Below are positions 40,769 to 51,200 of a DNA stretch of 64,000 nt, one piece after another. The stretch is taken from the NCBI RefSeq assembly GCF_009833125.1, contig NZ_QRCC01000014.1:1-64000 (forward strand). The letters are read 5' to 3'. How positions within the stretch are numbered: position 1 is the first letter of the stretch; every line of letters starts with the position of its first letter. Origin of the DNA: Nitrosomonas sp. HPC101. Lineage in GTDB: Bacteria; Pseudomonadota; Gammaproteobacteria; Burkholderiales; Nitrosomonadaceae. A program made the position numbers and the translations under genes. Under the pieces are notes generated by a model that searched no databases, was not told the DNA's origin, and saw only the letters and a list, made by a program, of their open reading frames with translations.

Positions 40769-42241
40769 ATGGATATGACACGGAACGAGCCGGATACCAG
40801 CCGAGAGCAGCTCCAGCAACTTATCTCGCATCTGGTTGAGGGCGTTCTTCTGGTCGACCCGAATGGCAAGATTACATGGGCCAACAAGGCTGCACTTGCC
40901 ATGCATGGTTGTGAGCAGCTTGCAGAGCTCGGTGCGACTATTGCCCGGTACCATAAGCGCTTTGCGCTAATGTACCTGAATCACCATAAACTTACTGCCA
41001 GACAATATCCGGTGGCGCGTGCTGCCTCGGGTGAGGAATTTGATAATGTCAGGGTGGAGCTGACCTTACGCCGGGAAGACACCGATTTTCGTCGTGTGCT
41101 GGTGATGCGCAGTGTGCCGTTCACAGGCGAGCATGATACGGTCGAGGCTGTGGCCGTTCTGATCCGGGACGAGACCGAACAAGCCAGTGCAGAAGAGCAC
41201 TTTGAGCGGGCTTTCGCAGTCAATCCCGCACCTGCGGTGGTGTGCCGGTTGTCGGATACCCGATATGTCAAAGTGAACGGTGGTTTCCTGAAAATGACGG
41301 GGTATAACAGTGATCAGGTCGTTAACAAATCACTGTATGAACTGGATGTGCTGCGCGAAGCTGAATATCGCGAACAGGCCATCCAGTCCCTGCAGCAAGG
41401 TGAACCCATTACGCAACAAGAGGCAGTTTTGCGGGTACAGGGGGGAAACGACAAATCTGTAGTGGTAGCCGGGCAGCCCATCGAGGTTGCTGATGAAGTG
41501 TACATGATGTTTACCTTTATCGATCTGAGTACATGCAAGCAGACTAAGGAATTGCTGAAACGCAGCGAAGAGGATTTTTTCAAGGCATTCGACCTGGTAC
41601 CGACCCCGATGATGGTTTGTGTCGAGCCAGCATGGCACGTGGTTGCTGTTAACGCCGCTTTTGAATCCGTTACAGGATACGGTAGCAAGGAAATTCAGGG
41701 TAAGGCCGCAGCTAAAATTGATTTGTGGGAAGATGCGGGGATACTGAAAGTCATACGCGATGAACTGCATAAGGGAGGCAGTATTCGCAACCACGAAGTG
41801 TCGCTGCGTGGATCGGGTAGTATCACGCTGGATACACTGATCTCGGCAGAGCCTGTCACAATTGATGATGATGCGTGCGTGTTATGTGTATTTGAAGACA
41901 TCACGGATCGCAAACGTACTGAAGTTGAATGGATTACTGCCATTGATGCGGTCATGCAGGACGCATCCTGGTTCAGTCAGACTGTGATGGAAAAACTGGC
42001 CCAAGTGCGTCATTCCGGAGTAACCAACGCAAAGCCGGCGCTTTCGATTCTAACGGCGAGAGAGAGAGAAGTGCTGAACCTGATCTGTCAGGGTAAAAGC
42101 GATGCCGACATTGCGACCGCATTGAAGTTGTCGCGCAATACGGTGCGTAACCATGTTGCAGCAGTATATGACAAAATTGGCGTTCACCGTCGAAGCGCTG
42201 CGGTTGTCTGGGGGCGCGAACGCGGGCTGGCCAGCTATTGA
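40769..42241 (+). CDS. PAS-domain LuxR-family transcriptional regulator
   Basis: About 490 residues. Three PAS-like sensor modules come in sequence: SHLVEGVLLVDPNGKITWANKAAL (residues 10-35 approximately), then FAVNPAPAVVCRLSDTRYVKVNGG (about 155), then DLVPTPMMVCVEPAWHVVAVN (about 275). The C terminus is a LuxR/GerE helix-turn-helix, LTAREREVLNLICQGKSDADIATALKLSRNTVRNH (split), that binds DNA. No receiver or kinase domain is present, so sensing is probably direct (ligand, redox or haem). The ATG at 40769 has GAAGGA seven bases before it; the longer frame from 40712 is less likely. It is an orphan regulator next to fliA; the target is unknown. Confidence 0.85.
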   Translation: MDMTRNEPDTSREQLQQLISHLVEGVLLVDPNGKITWANKAALAMHGCEQLAELGATIARYHKRFALMYLNHHKLTARQYPVARAASGEEFDNVRVELTLRREDTDFRRVLVMRSVPFTGEHDTVEAVAVLIRDETEQASAEEHFERAFAVNPAPAVVCRLSDTRYVKVNGGFLKMTGYNSDQVVNKSLYELDVLREAEYREQAIQSLQQGEPITQQEAVLRVQGGNDKSVVVAGQPIEVADEVYMMFTFIDLSTCKQTKELLKRSEEDFFKAFDLVPTPMMVCVEPAWHVVAVNAAFESVTGYGSKEIQGKAAAKIDLWEDAGILKVIRDELHKGGSIRNHEVSLRGSGSITLDTLISAEPVTIDDDACVLCVFEDITDRKRTEVEWITAIDAVMQDASWFSQTVMEKLAQVRHSGVTNAKPALSILTAREREVLNLICQGKSDADIATALKLSRNTVRNHVAAVYDKIGVHRRSAAVVWGRERGLASY

Positions 42242-42317
42242 TGTAAGCAGAAAATTTTTCCGCTTTTTTCGGAAAAAACATATTCCTGTTTGTTTGGTTT
42301 GATATGCAGGTATCCCA

Positions 42318-43028
42318 TTATTTATCCCGCAAACGGGTTCGCAAGCGAGAGATGGCCTGAGTATGCAACTGGCAGATGCGTGATTCACTAACGCCCAGCA
42401 CTTTGCCGATTTCACGCAGATTCATTTCCTGCTCGTAATACATGCCCATGACCAGCTTTTCCTTGACAGGCAGTTTTTCGATGGCAGCGACCAGCAACTC
42501 CCTCAGATTTTTCTCCAGCAGTTGATCCAGCGGCTCGTTGCTTTGATTGCCACACAGGTGATCGAGAAAATGATCTTCTTCACCGTCCTGAAAATCCTCG
42601 TAATAGATCAATTGTCCACCACCTGCTTCCTGCAGCATTTCCTGATATTCAGCCAGTGGCAGGTTGAGCTCATTTGCGATTTCCTGTTCACCGGGTAGAC
42701 GGCCAAGACGCTGCTCCAGTGCACGCATAGCCGTTTCAATCTGACGCATTTTTCGGCGCAGGCTGCGTGGCAACCAGTCCGCTTCCCTCAGTTCATCCAG
42801 AATTGAGCCACGGATACGCTGGGCAGCATAGCTTTCAAACTGGCGTCCGTAGGAGCCCTCGTAACGATTAATGGCATCCAGCAGCCCAATCATGCCTGCC
42901 TGGATGAGATCATCAACCTGAACGCTGGCTGGCAGCCTGGCCATCATGTGGTAGGCAATCCGCTTGACCAGCGGTGTAAATTCGGTAACAAACTGGTCTT
43001 TGTCAATAATTCCCGCTTCTGTATACAT
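42318..43028 (-). CDS. fliA: RNA polymerase sigma factor FliA (sigma-28)
   Basis: A complete 236-residue sigma-28 that normally directs late flagellar genes. It has region 2 (FTPLVKRIAYHMMARLPASVQVDDLIQAGMIGLLDAI, cited in parts), the region 3 helix and the region 4 helix-turn-helix (LREIGKVLGVSESRICQLHTQAISRLR, in parts). No internal damage is seen. It starts at ATG 43028, only three bases after the stop of the flhB relic, so the usual flhA-flhF-flhG genes in between are missing. Whether it still has target promoters or an anti-sigma FlgM is not visible here. Confidence 0.95.
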   Translation of the reverse strand: MYTEAGIIDKDQFVTEFTPLVKRIAYHMMARLPASVQVDDLIQAGMIGLLDAINRYEGSYGRQFESYAAQRIRGSILDELREADWLPRSLRRKMRQIETAMRALEQRLGRLPGEQEIANELNLPLAEYQEMLQEAGGGQLIYYEDFQDGEEDHFLDHLCGNQSNEPLDQLLEKNLRELLVAAIEKLPVKEKLVMGMYYEQEMNLREIGKVLGVSESRICQLHTQAISRLRTRLRDK

Positions 43029-43031
43029 AGG

Positions 43032-43572
43032 TTACTCACACCATAAAAGGAGCATGGCACTGACAATCAACAGAAAGATCAGGTTGACCAATCGGCCCAT
43101 GCTGGTCAACCCGGCATCCAGCGGCATACCAATCAGATCGAGTACATCCTGTTTGTGATCCCAGATCATGGGTGGCAACACCCCCAATGATGACTGCCTT
43201 GACGATTGTCTTGAGCGGTTCAATCAATCCGCGTGATGAAAATATCCTTTTAAATCCATTGGCCGGGTTGAGGCGTTTAAAATCCGGGAACAGTGCCTTG
43301 GAGCTGAACAGCCATCCGCTCAACATGGGGGGCAGCAATAGTGCTGAATTGAAGGCAACCGCCTGTTCTATCCGCAGGCCACTTTCCAAAACAGCAGACA
43401 ATTTCTGAATGATGATCGAACCAATTACCCACAAGCTGCCAGAAGCGGCAACCAATACAGTAAATGTGGTGAACTCGTGTGAATGTGCTACCGGCCCTTC
43501 TTCTCTGGCTTTCCCCAAACGTTGTCTAGGTGAGGCCGGTTCAGTGCGTTCAAGATCGTTATCGTCTGCCAT
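43032..43572 (-). pseudogene. flhB: Truncated and frameshifted flhB
   Basis: A relic of the flagellar export gate protein FlhB. The start is intact (MADDNDLERTEPASPRQRL). The following part lacks a stretch of the second membrane segment (LLLPP joined directly to MLSGWLFSSK). After KAVIIGGVAT a small deletion near 43170 shifts the frame, and the true continuation IWDHKQDVLDLIGMPLDAG resumes in another frame to LLLWCE and a stop at 43032. The whole cytoplasmic C-terminal domain, with its NPTH autocleavage site, is gone. The gene therefore has at least three lesions and cannot make a working gate. Confidence 0.9.
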
Positions 43573-43914
43573 AGCGGAATTCCTCTCGATGAACCGAAAT
43601 TATCCGCACTCATCCGAAAAGCGATGCGGCAAACAAACAGAGATTTGGGTTGTTAATTAACGGCAGAGCGCAGGGAAGGCGCCATCACTGCCGAACGAAT
43701 CATGTTTTGTATAGTCGATCCGGGATGTATCATCCGTATCCGAGCAGGCTTCCTTTCTGGCAGGACGATGTTTGAGGGATCTCGGGAGAAAAATGATAGA
43801 CTTTTCATTACTCTGCTGTTTAAAGAGGGGTGGCACAAACCTCTCTTTTTTTATAGGCACCGTAAACACTACGGCTCGCCTGAAAAAAATTTTTAGAAGT
43901 CCTTACAAAATCGT
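43573..43914. other. Intergenic region with a terminator-like hairpin
   Basis: A spacer between the flhB relic and the efflux operon. No gene is supported. The terminator-like hairpin at 43822-43856 is the only clear structure; the efflux promoter should lie close to or after it. Confidence 0.4.
43822..43856 (+). terminator. Rho-independent terminator-like hairpin
   Basis: AGAGG (inside AAAGAGGGG), a loop of about 11 bases, CCTCT, then a run of seven T. The direction is plus-strand. No gene directly upstream is on the plus strand, so it may act as an attenuator ahead of the efflux operon (start at 43915). Confidence 0.5.
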
Positions 43915-45138
43915 ATGTCCACAGAAAATAAAAATGAGGTTATTTCCGAGATCGATGATGCTTCCTCAAAACACACAAACAAGCATTTGCTGCGCAACAC
44001 GCTTCTCATTATTTTCATACTGGCGGCTATTGCTCCCGTGGTCTATCGTCTGATAGATCGTAATGCCGGAAGCACACATACCCGCCCCGCTGCAATTGTT
44101 GGCACTGCATCCGCTATCCGTACCGATATGCCCGTAATGGCAACGGCACTTGGCACGGTACAGCCTCTGGTTACGGCAACAGTTCGTTCGCAACTTTCCG
44201 GTGTACTGTTCAAGCTGATGTTCCAGGAAGGCCAGATGATACGGGCAGGACAAATGCTCGCACAGATCGATCCGCGTCCCTATCGGCTGGCACTGGCGCA
44301 GGCCAGAGCTGATCTGGCTCGTGATGAGGCTCAGCTTGCAGTCGCCAGGCTTGATCTCACACGTTATGAAACATTGCTGAGTCAGGATTCTATCGCCAGC
44401 CAGCAAGTTGATACCCAGCGCGCACTGGTTCGTCAGTTAACTGGAACCGTCGCGGCTGACCGGGCAGCCATTGGTACAGCTGAGCTCAATCTTGAATATA
44501 CTGCGATCAAATCCCCCATTGATGGCCGAGTTGGTATCCGCCAGGTGGATATCGGCAATTATCTGACCCCATCCGATACCAATGGTATTGTCGTCATCAC
44601 CCAGCTCGATCCAATCGATGTTAGTTTTTTTCTGCCGCAAACCCAGCTTTCCATCATTGGCCACCAAGCCGATAGTGGTGCTGGTCTGCTGGTACTAGCG
44701 CTGGATCAGAACGACAATAAGATACTGGCCGAAGGACGTTTTCTGGCTTTCGATAATCAAGTGGACACAACAACGGGCACTGTGCGTGCCAAGGCACGTT
44801 TTGATAATGAAAACAACACACTCTTTCCGGGTCAGTTTGTCAATATTTCCCTGCTTGTCACCACACTGCATGATGCTGTCACTGTTCCCGTCAGCGCCGT
44901 TCGGCACGGAGTGCCGGGAGATTTCGTCTTTGTCGTCCAGCCGGACAATACAGTCAGGTTGACTCCGGTAACGATTGGCCCCAGTGCTGATGGACAGATT
45001 GCCATCACATCCGGTCTGGCAGCTGGGGCAATCGTTGTGACCGATGGCGCAGACGGGCTTGAAGAAGGTTCGCCTGTTCGCCTGACGGAAAACAGGAATC
45101 CGGATGATGACAAATCGCATCAGGACGATCCCCATTAA
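43915..45138 (+). CDS. mdtA: RND efflux periplasmic adaptor (MdtA-like)
   Basis: A 407-residue membrane-fusion protein. A cytoplasmic N terminus and one membrane helix (TLLIIFILAAIAPVVYRL) are followed by the barrel-sandwich (lipoyl) halves (TALGTVQPLVTATVRSQLSG and YTAIKSPIDGRVGIRQVDIGN), a helical hairpin between them, and the beta-barrel with the VPVSAVRHG-like strand. It bridges the RND pump and the outer membrane factor. It is the first gene of a four-gene operon: adaptor, two RND pumps, outer-membrane lipoprotein, with gaps of 23, overlap and 14 bases. The two-pump arrangement is that of MdtABC. Confidence 0.93.
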   Translation: MSTENKNEVISEIDDASSKHTNKHLLRNTLLIIFILAAIAPVVYRLIDRNAGSTHTRPAAIVGTASAIRTDMPVMATALGTVQPLVTATVRSQLSGVLFKLMFQEGQMIRAGQMLAQIDPRPYRLALAQARADLARDEAQLAVARLDLTRYETLLSQDSIASQQVDTQRALVRQLTGTVAADRAAIGTAELNLEYTAIKSPIDGRVGIRQVDIGNYLTPSDTNGIVVITQLDPIDVSFFLPQTQLSIIGHQADSGAGLLVLALDQNDNKILAEGRFLAFDNQVDTTTGTVRAKARFDNENNTLFPGQFVNISLLVTTLHDAVTVPVSAVRHGVPGDFVFVVQPDNTVRLTPVTIGPSADGQIAITSGLAAGAIVVTDGADGLEEGSPVRLTENRNPDDDKSHQDDPH

Positions 45139-45161
45139 TCTGAATCCGCAGATCAGCATTC

Positions 45162-48100
45162 ATGAATAGTGATACAGAAAAAGCAATGGCCTCACTTCCC
45201 GGTGGGCCGTCACGTCTTTTTATCTTTCGTCCGGTTGCGACCAGTCTGCTGATGATCACGCTGCTGTTGGGCGGCCTCATCGCTTACCGTTTTCTTCCCT
45301 TGTCTTCCCTGCCGGAAGTCGATTTTCCGACCATCCAGGTCACCACCCTTTATCCGGGGGCCAGCCCGGATGTGATGGCGCTAACTGTTACCTCCCCGCT
45401 GGAAAGGCAGTTCGGACAAATGCCCGGCCTCGTGCGTATGACTTCCACATCTTCTTCCGGTGTATCGGTCATTACCCTGCAATTTCGTCTCGATCTTGCG
45501 CTCGACATTGCCGAACAGGAAGTTCAGGCAGCGATCAATGTAGCGAGTACGCTGCTTCCGAACGCACTCCCTACGCCACCTGTTTATGCCAAAGTCAATC
45601 CTGCAGACGCACCAATCCTGAGCCTGGGCATCACCTCGGATACCCGGCCCCCGGGCGAAGTGCAGGGCATCATCGAGCGACAATTTTCCAACAAGATCTC
45701 GCAAATATCCGGCGTGGGTCTGGTTTCCATGATGTCCGGACAAAGACCGGCCATACGTATCCAGGTCAATATCGCCGCGCTGGCCGCACGTGGTTTATCA
45801 CTTGAGCGCTTGCGGACTGTGATTAATAACGCCAATGTGAATGCCGCCAAAGGCAACATCAATGGCGACAGCAAAAACTGGACAATTGATGTCAACGACC
45901 AGCTGATAAATGCTGACAGCTATCGCAACCTCGTCATCGGTTTTGCCAGTGGCGCGCCGATCCGGTTAAGTGATGTCGCTAATGTCATCGAGGCAACCGA
46001 GAATGTTCGCCTGGCAGCCTGGATGAATGACACTCCGGCCGTCATTCTCGATGTACAACGGCAACCTGGCGCCAATGTCATCAGCACGGTGGATATGATC
46101 AAGACCGTCGTGCGTGATCTCGAAGCGCAATTGCCTGCTGATGTTCATGTCACATTGCTGACTGATCGCACTGCTGGTATCCGTGCCTCAGTGAAAGATG
46201 TGCAATTTGAACTGATTCTCGCTGTTTTTCTGGTTACGCTCGTTATTTTCCTGTTTCTGGGATCTGTGCGTGCAACGGTTATTGCCAGTGTCTCCGTACC
46301 CCTTTCCCTGATTGGTGCCTTTACCACCATGTATTTTCTCAATTTCTCCGTTAATAATCTGACGCTGATGGCGCTTACGATTGCTTCCGGTTTCGTAGTG
46401 GATGATGCCATCGTTGTGCTGGAGAATATCGCCCGTCATATCGAAAACGGGATGCGCCCCTTTGAGGCTGCGCTAAAAGGTGCCGGCGAAATCGGCTTTA
46501 CTATCATTTCGCTGACCATCAGCCTGGTAGCCGTGTTGATTCCGTTGCTTTTCATGGAAGATGTGGTCGGTCGTCTGTTTCGAGAATTTGCCATCACACT
46601 GGCAGTCACCATCCTGCTGTCAGCAGTAATTGCACTGACACTGGTACCGATGCTGTCTGCCCGTTGGCTGCGGTCACATGAGGAAGAACGCGGACACTAC
46701 ATTGTAGAGTTGACGCACCGGTGGTTCGAGTGGTTATCCAAGCATTACGCCACAGCACTCGATTGGGTCATGGCACACCGCACGCTGACATTGCTGGTGT
46801 TTGCCGCAACGCTGGTAATCACCATCCTGCTCTATGTATTGATCCCCAAAAATCTGTTTCCGGAACAGGATACAGGACAAATCGCCGTCACCACTTCCGT
46901 CAGACAGGATATCGGTTTTCAGCGCATGGCGGAACTGCAACAACAGGTGGCCCGCGCATTATTAACCGAACCAGCCGTCGCCAGCCTCAGCTCCTCGATT
47001 GGTGTGGATGGACAAAACCCCGCGCTTTCCCAGGGACGCATGCTCGTCAATCTCAGGCCCCATGGGGAACGCGCCAGCCTGGCATCGGTATTGCTTAATC
47101 TTGAACGGGCAACCGCCAATATTGCGGGTGTGCAAGTCCATTTCCGCCCCGTACAGGATCTGACCATTGATACCTCAACTGGGATCAATACCTATCGATT
47201 TTCCCTGCAGGGCGCGAATGAAAATCAGGTTACACAGTGGGGAGAAAAGCTGGTGACAGTGCTTCACAAAGATCCACACGTACGTAATATCACTTCCAGC
47301 CTGTTTTCAGGCGGTCGTTCCGTCACGGTTGATATCAATCGCGATACCGCCAGCCGTCTGGGTCTCAGCGTGCTTGCCATCGATAACGCACTGTATGATG
47401 CGTTTGGACAGCGCATTATTTCCACCATCTATACTCAGTCGAGTCAGAATCGCGTCATCCTGGAAGCAATGCCCGGATTCATTACCGATCCGCAATCACT
47501 GGGGATACTGCAGATTCCACTACCTGACGGAACCAATATCCCCTTGTCTACGCTCGCAACGATTCGCACCGGTGCGGTGCCCCTGGTTATCTCACGGGAA
47601 GATCAATTCCCGGCAGCAATCATTGGTTTTGATCCGGCGCCGGGTGTCTCACTGGAAAGCGCAGTGGAAGCGATCGAACGGGCAGAACAGACAATTGGCA
47701 TTCCTGTCGCTCTGACGACCCGCTTCTCCGGCGCGGCCAGCGCGTTTAAATCCTCTCTCGGTAATACATTGTGGCTGATTCTGGCGGCCATTGGCGTTGT
47801 CTATATCGTGCTGGGGGTTCTTTACGAAAGTTTTATTCATCCGATCACCATCCTGTCCACCCTGCCACCGGCAGGAATCGGTGCGTTGCTGGGTTTGTGG
47901 TTAACGGGGTCGGGGCTGGGTGTCATTGGTATCATTGGTATCGTATTACTGATCGGGATTGTGAAAAAAAACGCAATCATGATGATCGATTTTGCGCTTG
48001 ATGCCATGCGCTATGAACAGGCCGACAGTCATCATGCTATCCGCCAGGCTGCATTGTTGCGTTTTCGCCCGATTATGATGACCACCTTTGCTGCTTTGTT

Positions 48101-48299
48101 TGCTGCACTGCCGCTGATCTTCGGCGGTGGTACCGGACATGAGTTACGCCAGCCGCTGGGTATTGCCATTGGGGGTGGCCTGCTGTTGAGTCAAATACTG
48201 ACTTTATTTACGACTCCGGTTATTTTTCTCGTGCTGGAAAACTGGAAAGAACGCAGACAACAGCCGAATCGCGTCCCCATTCGGGATGACGTCTCGTGA
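45162..48299 (+). CDS. mdtB: RND efflux pump subunit (MdtB-like)
   Basis: A 1045-residue resistance-nodulation-division transporter with twelve membrane helices and two large periplasmic loops. RND signatures seen are FRPVATSLLMITLLLGG at the start, YPGASPDVMALTVTSPLERQF in the first porter domain, GFVVDDAIVVLENIARHIE in helix 4 with its proton-relay Asp pair, and the GIVLLIGIVKKNAIMMIDFA repeat in the second half. In MdtBC, the B and C subunits assemble as a heterotrimer. Its stop overlaps the GTG start of the next pump gene (GTGA). Confidence 0.93.
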   Translation: MNSDTEKAMASLPGGPSRLFIFRPVATSLLMITLLLGGLIAYRFLPLSSLPEVDFPTIQVTTLYPGASPDVMALTVTSPLERQFGQMPGLVRMTSTSSSGVSVITLQFRLDLALDIAEQEVQAAINVASTLLPNALPTPPVYAKVNPADAPILSLGITSDTRPPGEVQGIIERQFSNKISQISGVGLVSMMSGQRPAIRIQVNIAALAARGLSLERLRTVINNANVNAAKGNINGDSKNWTIDVNDQLINADSYRNLVIGFASGAPIRLSDVANVIEATENVRLAAWMNDTPAVILDVQRQPGANVISTVDMIKTVVRDLEAQLPADVHVTLLTDRTAGIRASVKDVQFELILAVFLVTLVIFLFLGSVRATVIASVSVPLSLIGAFTTMYFLNFSVNNLTLMALTIASGFVVDDAIVVLENIARHIENGMRPFEAALKGAGEIGFTIISLTISLVAVLIPLLFMEDVVGRLFREFAITLAVTILLSAVIALTLVPMLSARWLRSHEEERGHYIVELTHRWFEWLSKHYATALDWVMAHRTLTLLVFAATLVITILLYVLIPKNLFPEQDTGQIAVTTSVRQDIGFQRMAELQQQVARALLTEPAVASLSSSIGVDGQNPALSQGRMLVNLRPHGERASLASVLLNLERATANIAGVQVHFRPVQDLTIDTSTGINTYRFSLQGANENQVTQWGEKLVTVLHKDPHVRNITSSLFSGGRSVTVDINRDTASRLGLSVLAIDNALYDAFGQRIISTIYTQSSQNRVILEAMPGFITDPQSLGILQIPLPDGTNIPLSTLATIRTGAVPLVISREDQFPAAIIGFDPAPGVSLESAVEAIERAEQTIGIPVALTTRFSGAASAFKSSLGNTLWLILAAIGVVYIVLGVLYESFIHPITILSTLPPAGIGALLGLWLTGSGLGVIGIIGIVLLIGIVKKNAIMMIDFALDAMRYEQADSHHAIRQAALLRFRPIMMTTFAALFAALPLIFGGGTGHELRQPLGIAIGGGLLLSQILTLFTTPVIFLVLENWKERRQQPNRVPIRDDVS

Positions 48300-51200
48300 A
48301 TATTTCCGCACCCTTTATTCGCCGTCCGGTAGGTACCTTTCTGCTTACGCTCGGTTTGATACTGGCCGGAATCAGTGCATTTTTCAAGCTGCCGGTAGCA
48401 GCGTTACCACAGGTTGATTTTCCAACAATTATGGTAGAGGCAAATCTTCCTGGTGCCAGCCCATCTACCATGGCATCGAGTGTGGCCTCTCCCCTGGAAC
48501 GTCGTCTTGGTCTTATCGCCGGGATAAGCGAAATGACTTCCAGTTCCACTACCGGTTCGACTCAAATCACATTGCAGTTCGATCTGTCTCGCGATATTGA
48601 CGGCGCGGCACGCGACGTTCAGGCAGCAATTAATGCTTCGCGCGCTGATCTGCCCGCCACACTTAAAACCAATCCCAGTTACCGTAAATTCAACCCGGCT
48701 GAATCACCAATTCTGATTCTTGTTCTCAGCTCCCCAACGCGTAACCCATCCGAAATCTATGATCAGGTTTCAACCGTCGTTCAGCAAAGATTGCTGCAGG
48801 TACAGGGCGTGGGGAATGTCGAACTGGGTGGCGCTGCCTTACCTGCGGTACGGGTGGAAGTCAATCCGCTGGCGCTTTCCCGTTATGGTATTACGCTGGA
48901 AGATATTCGTACCGCCCTTCAGTCAGAAAGCGCCAATCGTCCGCGTGGTACGGTAGATTCCGGTAATCAGAGCTGGCAGATTTATTTGAATCAACCCGGA
49001 CTGCAGGCTGCTGACTATCGCGACATCGTTATCGCCTGGCGCAATGGCGCCGCGGTACGGCTGTCTGATGTAGCCGAGGTTGTCGATGGCCCGGAAGATA
49101 TCTACACCATGGGTTTGTATAACGGCAGCAAGGCAATACCCGTTCTGATCAGACGTCAACCCGGGGCCAATATTGTTCAGGTGGTGGATGCACTCAAAGC
49201 TCAAATTCCCGCCCTGCGCGCCACCATGCCTCCCGATATCCATCTGGATATCGTCTCGGATCGTACTCTTACCATTCGCTCATCGCTGCATGAGGTGGAA
49301 ATCACATTACTGATCGCCACGCTCCTTGTAATACTGGTAGTCAGTCTGTTCCTCAGAAGCTGGCGCGCTACGCTGATTCCGGCAGCCGCTGTGATCACTT
49401 CATTGCTGGGCACCTTCGCGGTGATGTACCTTGCCGGTTACTCTCTTGATAATCTGTCATTAATGGCACTCACGGTTGCTACCGGCTTTGTTGTGGATGA
49501 TGCGATCGTGGTAGTAGAGAACATCAGTCGTCACATCGAAAAGGGCGTAGCACCCTTCCAGGCCGCACTGGCAGGTGCACGTGAAGTCGGCTTCACCGTC
49601 CTTTCCATTTCACTCAGCCTGATTGCTGTATTTGTCCCACTCATTTTTATGGGGGGGCTGGTGGGACGGTTATTCAGGGAATTCTCGCTCACCATGACTG
49701 TGGCAGTCGTCATCAGTCTGATCGTTTCACTCACCATCACACCCGTGCTGGCTGCACGCTGCCTTGGCAAAGAAACAGATCAGGGAAAAATTATGCGCCT
49801 GGCACAACGCAGCTTCGACTGGATGCAAGCCTGGTATGAGGGTGTGCTCGACTGGGCGCTCGCACACCGCAAAACAGTACTGATGCTGTTAGCAGGTGCA
49901 GTAGTACTCAACATTTATCTCATTATGATTGCGCCCAAGGGATTTTTTCCAGGACAGGACACGGGCGGTATTATGGGGGGCATACGGGTTGATCAAAGTA
50001 TCTCTTTCGATAAACTTCAAGACAAACTGACCCAGGTTGCCAATACTGTCAAAGATGATCCAGCGGTGGCAGCTGTCATTGCCGTCTCGGGGGGACGGCG
50101 CCCGGGTAGCGGTTTTCTTTATGTAACACTCAAACCCAGATTGCAGCGCCCGCCAGCTTCGGTCGTTATCGCCCGTCTTCGTCCCAAACTGAGCCAGGTT
50201 GAAGGTATGAGTGTTTTCCTCAATCCAACCCAGGATCTCCGGGTTGGAGGACGTCAGACTACCAGCACCTATCAGTATGTCTTGAAGGCGGATGATACCG
50301 AGACACTGAGAACTGTCGGACAGCAACTGGTGGATGCACTGAAACAGCATCGCGATACGCTGGTCGATGTCGATATTGACCAACTGGATGCAGGTTCTAG
50401 TGTTTTTGTAGAAGTAAATCGCGATACCGCTGCTCGTCTGGGAGTTTCAATGCAGTCTATTGATGGGGCTTTGTATAATGCTTTTGGGCAACGCCAGGTC
50501 GCCCGCATCTATTCAGGTCTTAACCAGTATTATATCGTCATGGAAGTTCCAAGCCCGTTCCGCAATTCACCGGATGCACTCGACAATATTTACCTGCCAG
50601 TGACAACAACCAGTGAAGAAGCCCCTTCCGCCAGCACAGGTGGCACGGCCAGTGGTGGCTCGGCTACTGCCCTTGGCAGTGCAGTCAGTACAACAGCCAA
50701 AACAATGGTTCCACTTTCTGCTTTTGCCCGCTGGTCAACCGGTTCGGCCAGTACATCCATCAACCATTCTGATGGCGAACCCTCAGCCACGCTTTCTTTC
50801 AATCTTCCTCCCGGAAAATCACTCGGAGCAGCAGCCAGTAAAATCGAAGAAGTCCAGGCCAGCCTGGCTCTGCCCACCACTGTCCATGGAGGATTCAGCG
50901 GAACCGCCAGAGTTTTTGAGGAAACAACGGCCAGTATGCCGCTTCTGATTCTGGCTGCACTGGTTACTATTTATGTCGTGCTGGGCATACTGTATGAAAG
51001 CCTGATCCATCCGCTCACTACACTTTCCACGCTCCCCTCAGCCGGGGTCGGTGCCATGATTGCACTAATGGTAACTGGCGGGCAGTTTGACATCATCGCC
51101 CTCATCGGGATTATTTTGCTGATAGGAATTGTAAAAAAGAACGCAATCCTGATTATCGACTTTGCGCTGGAGGCAGAACGCAGCGGGTTAAGTCCGCTTG

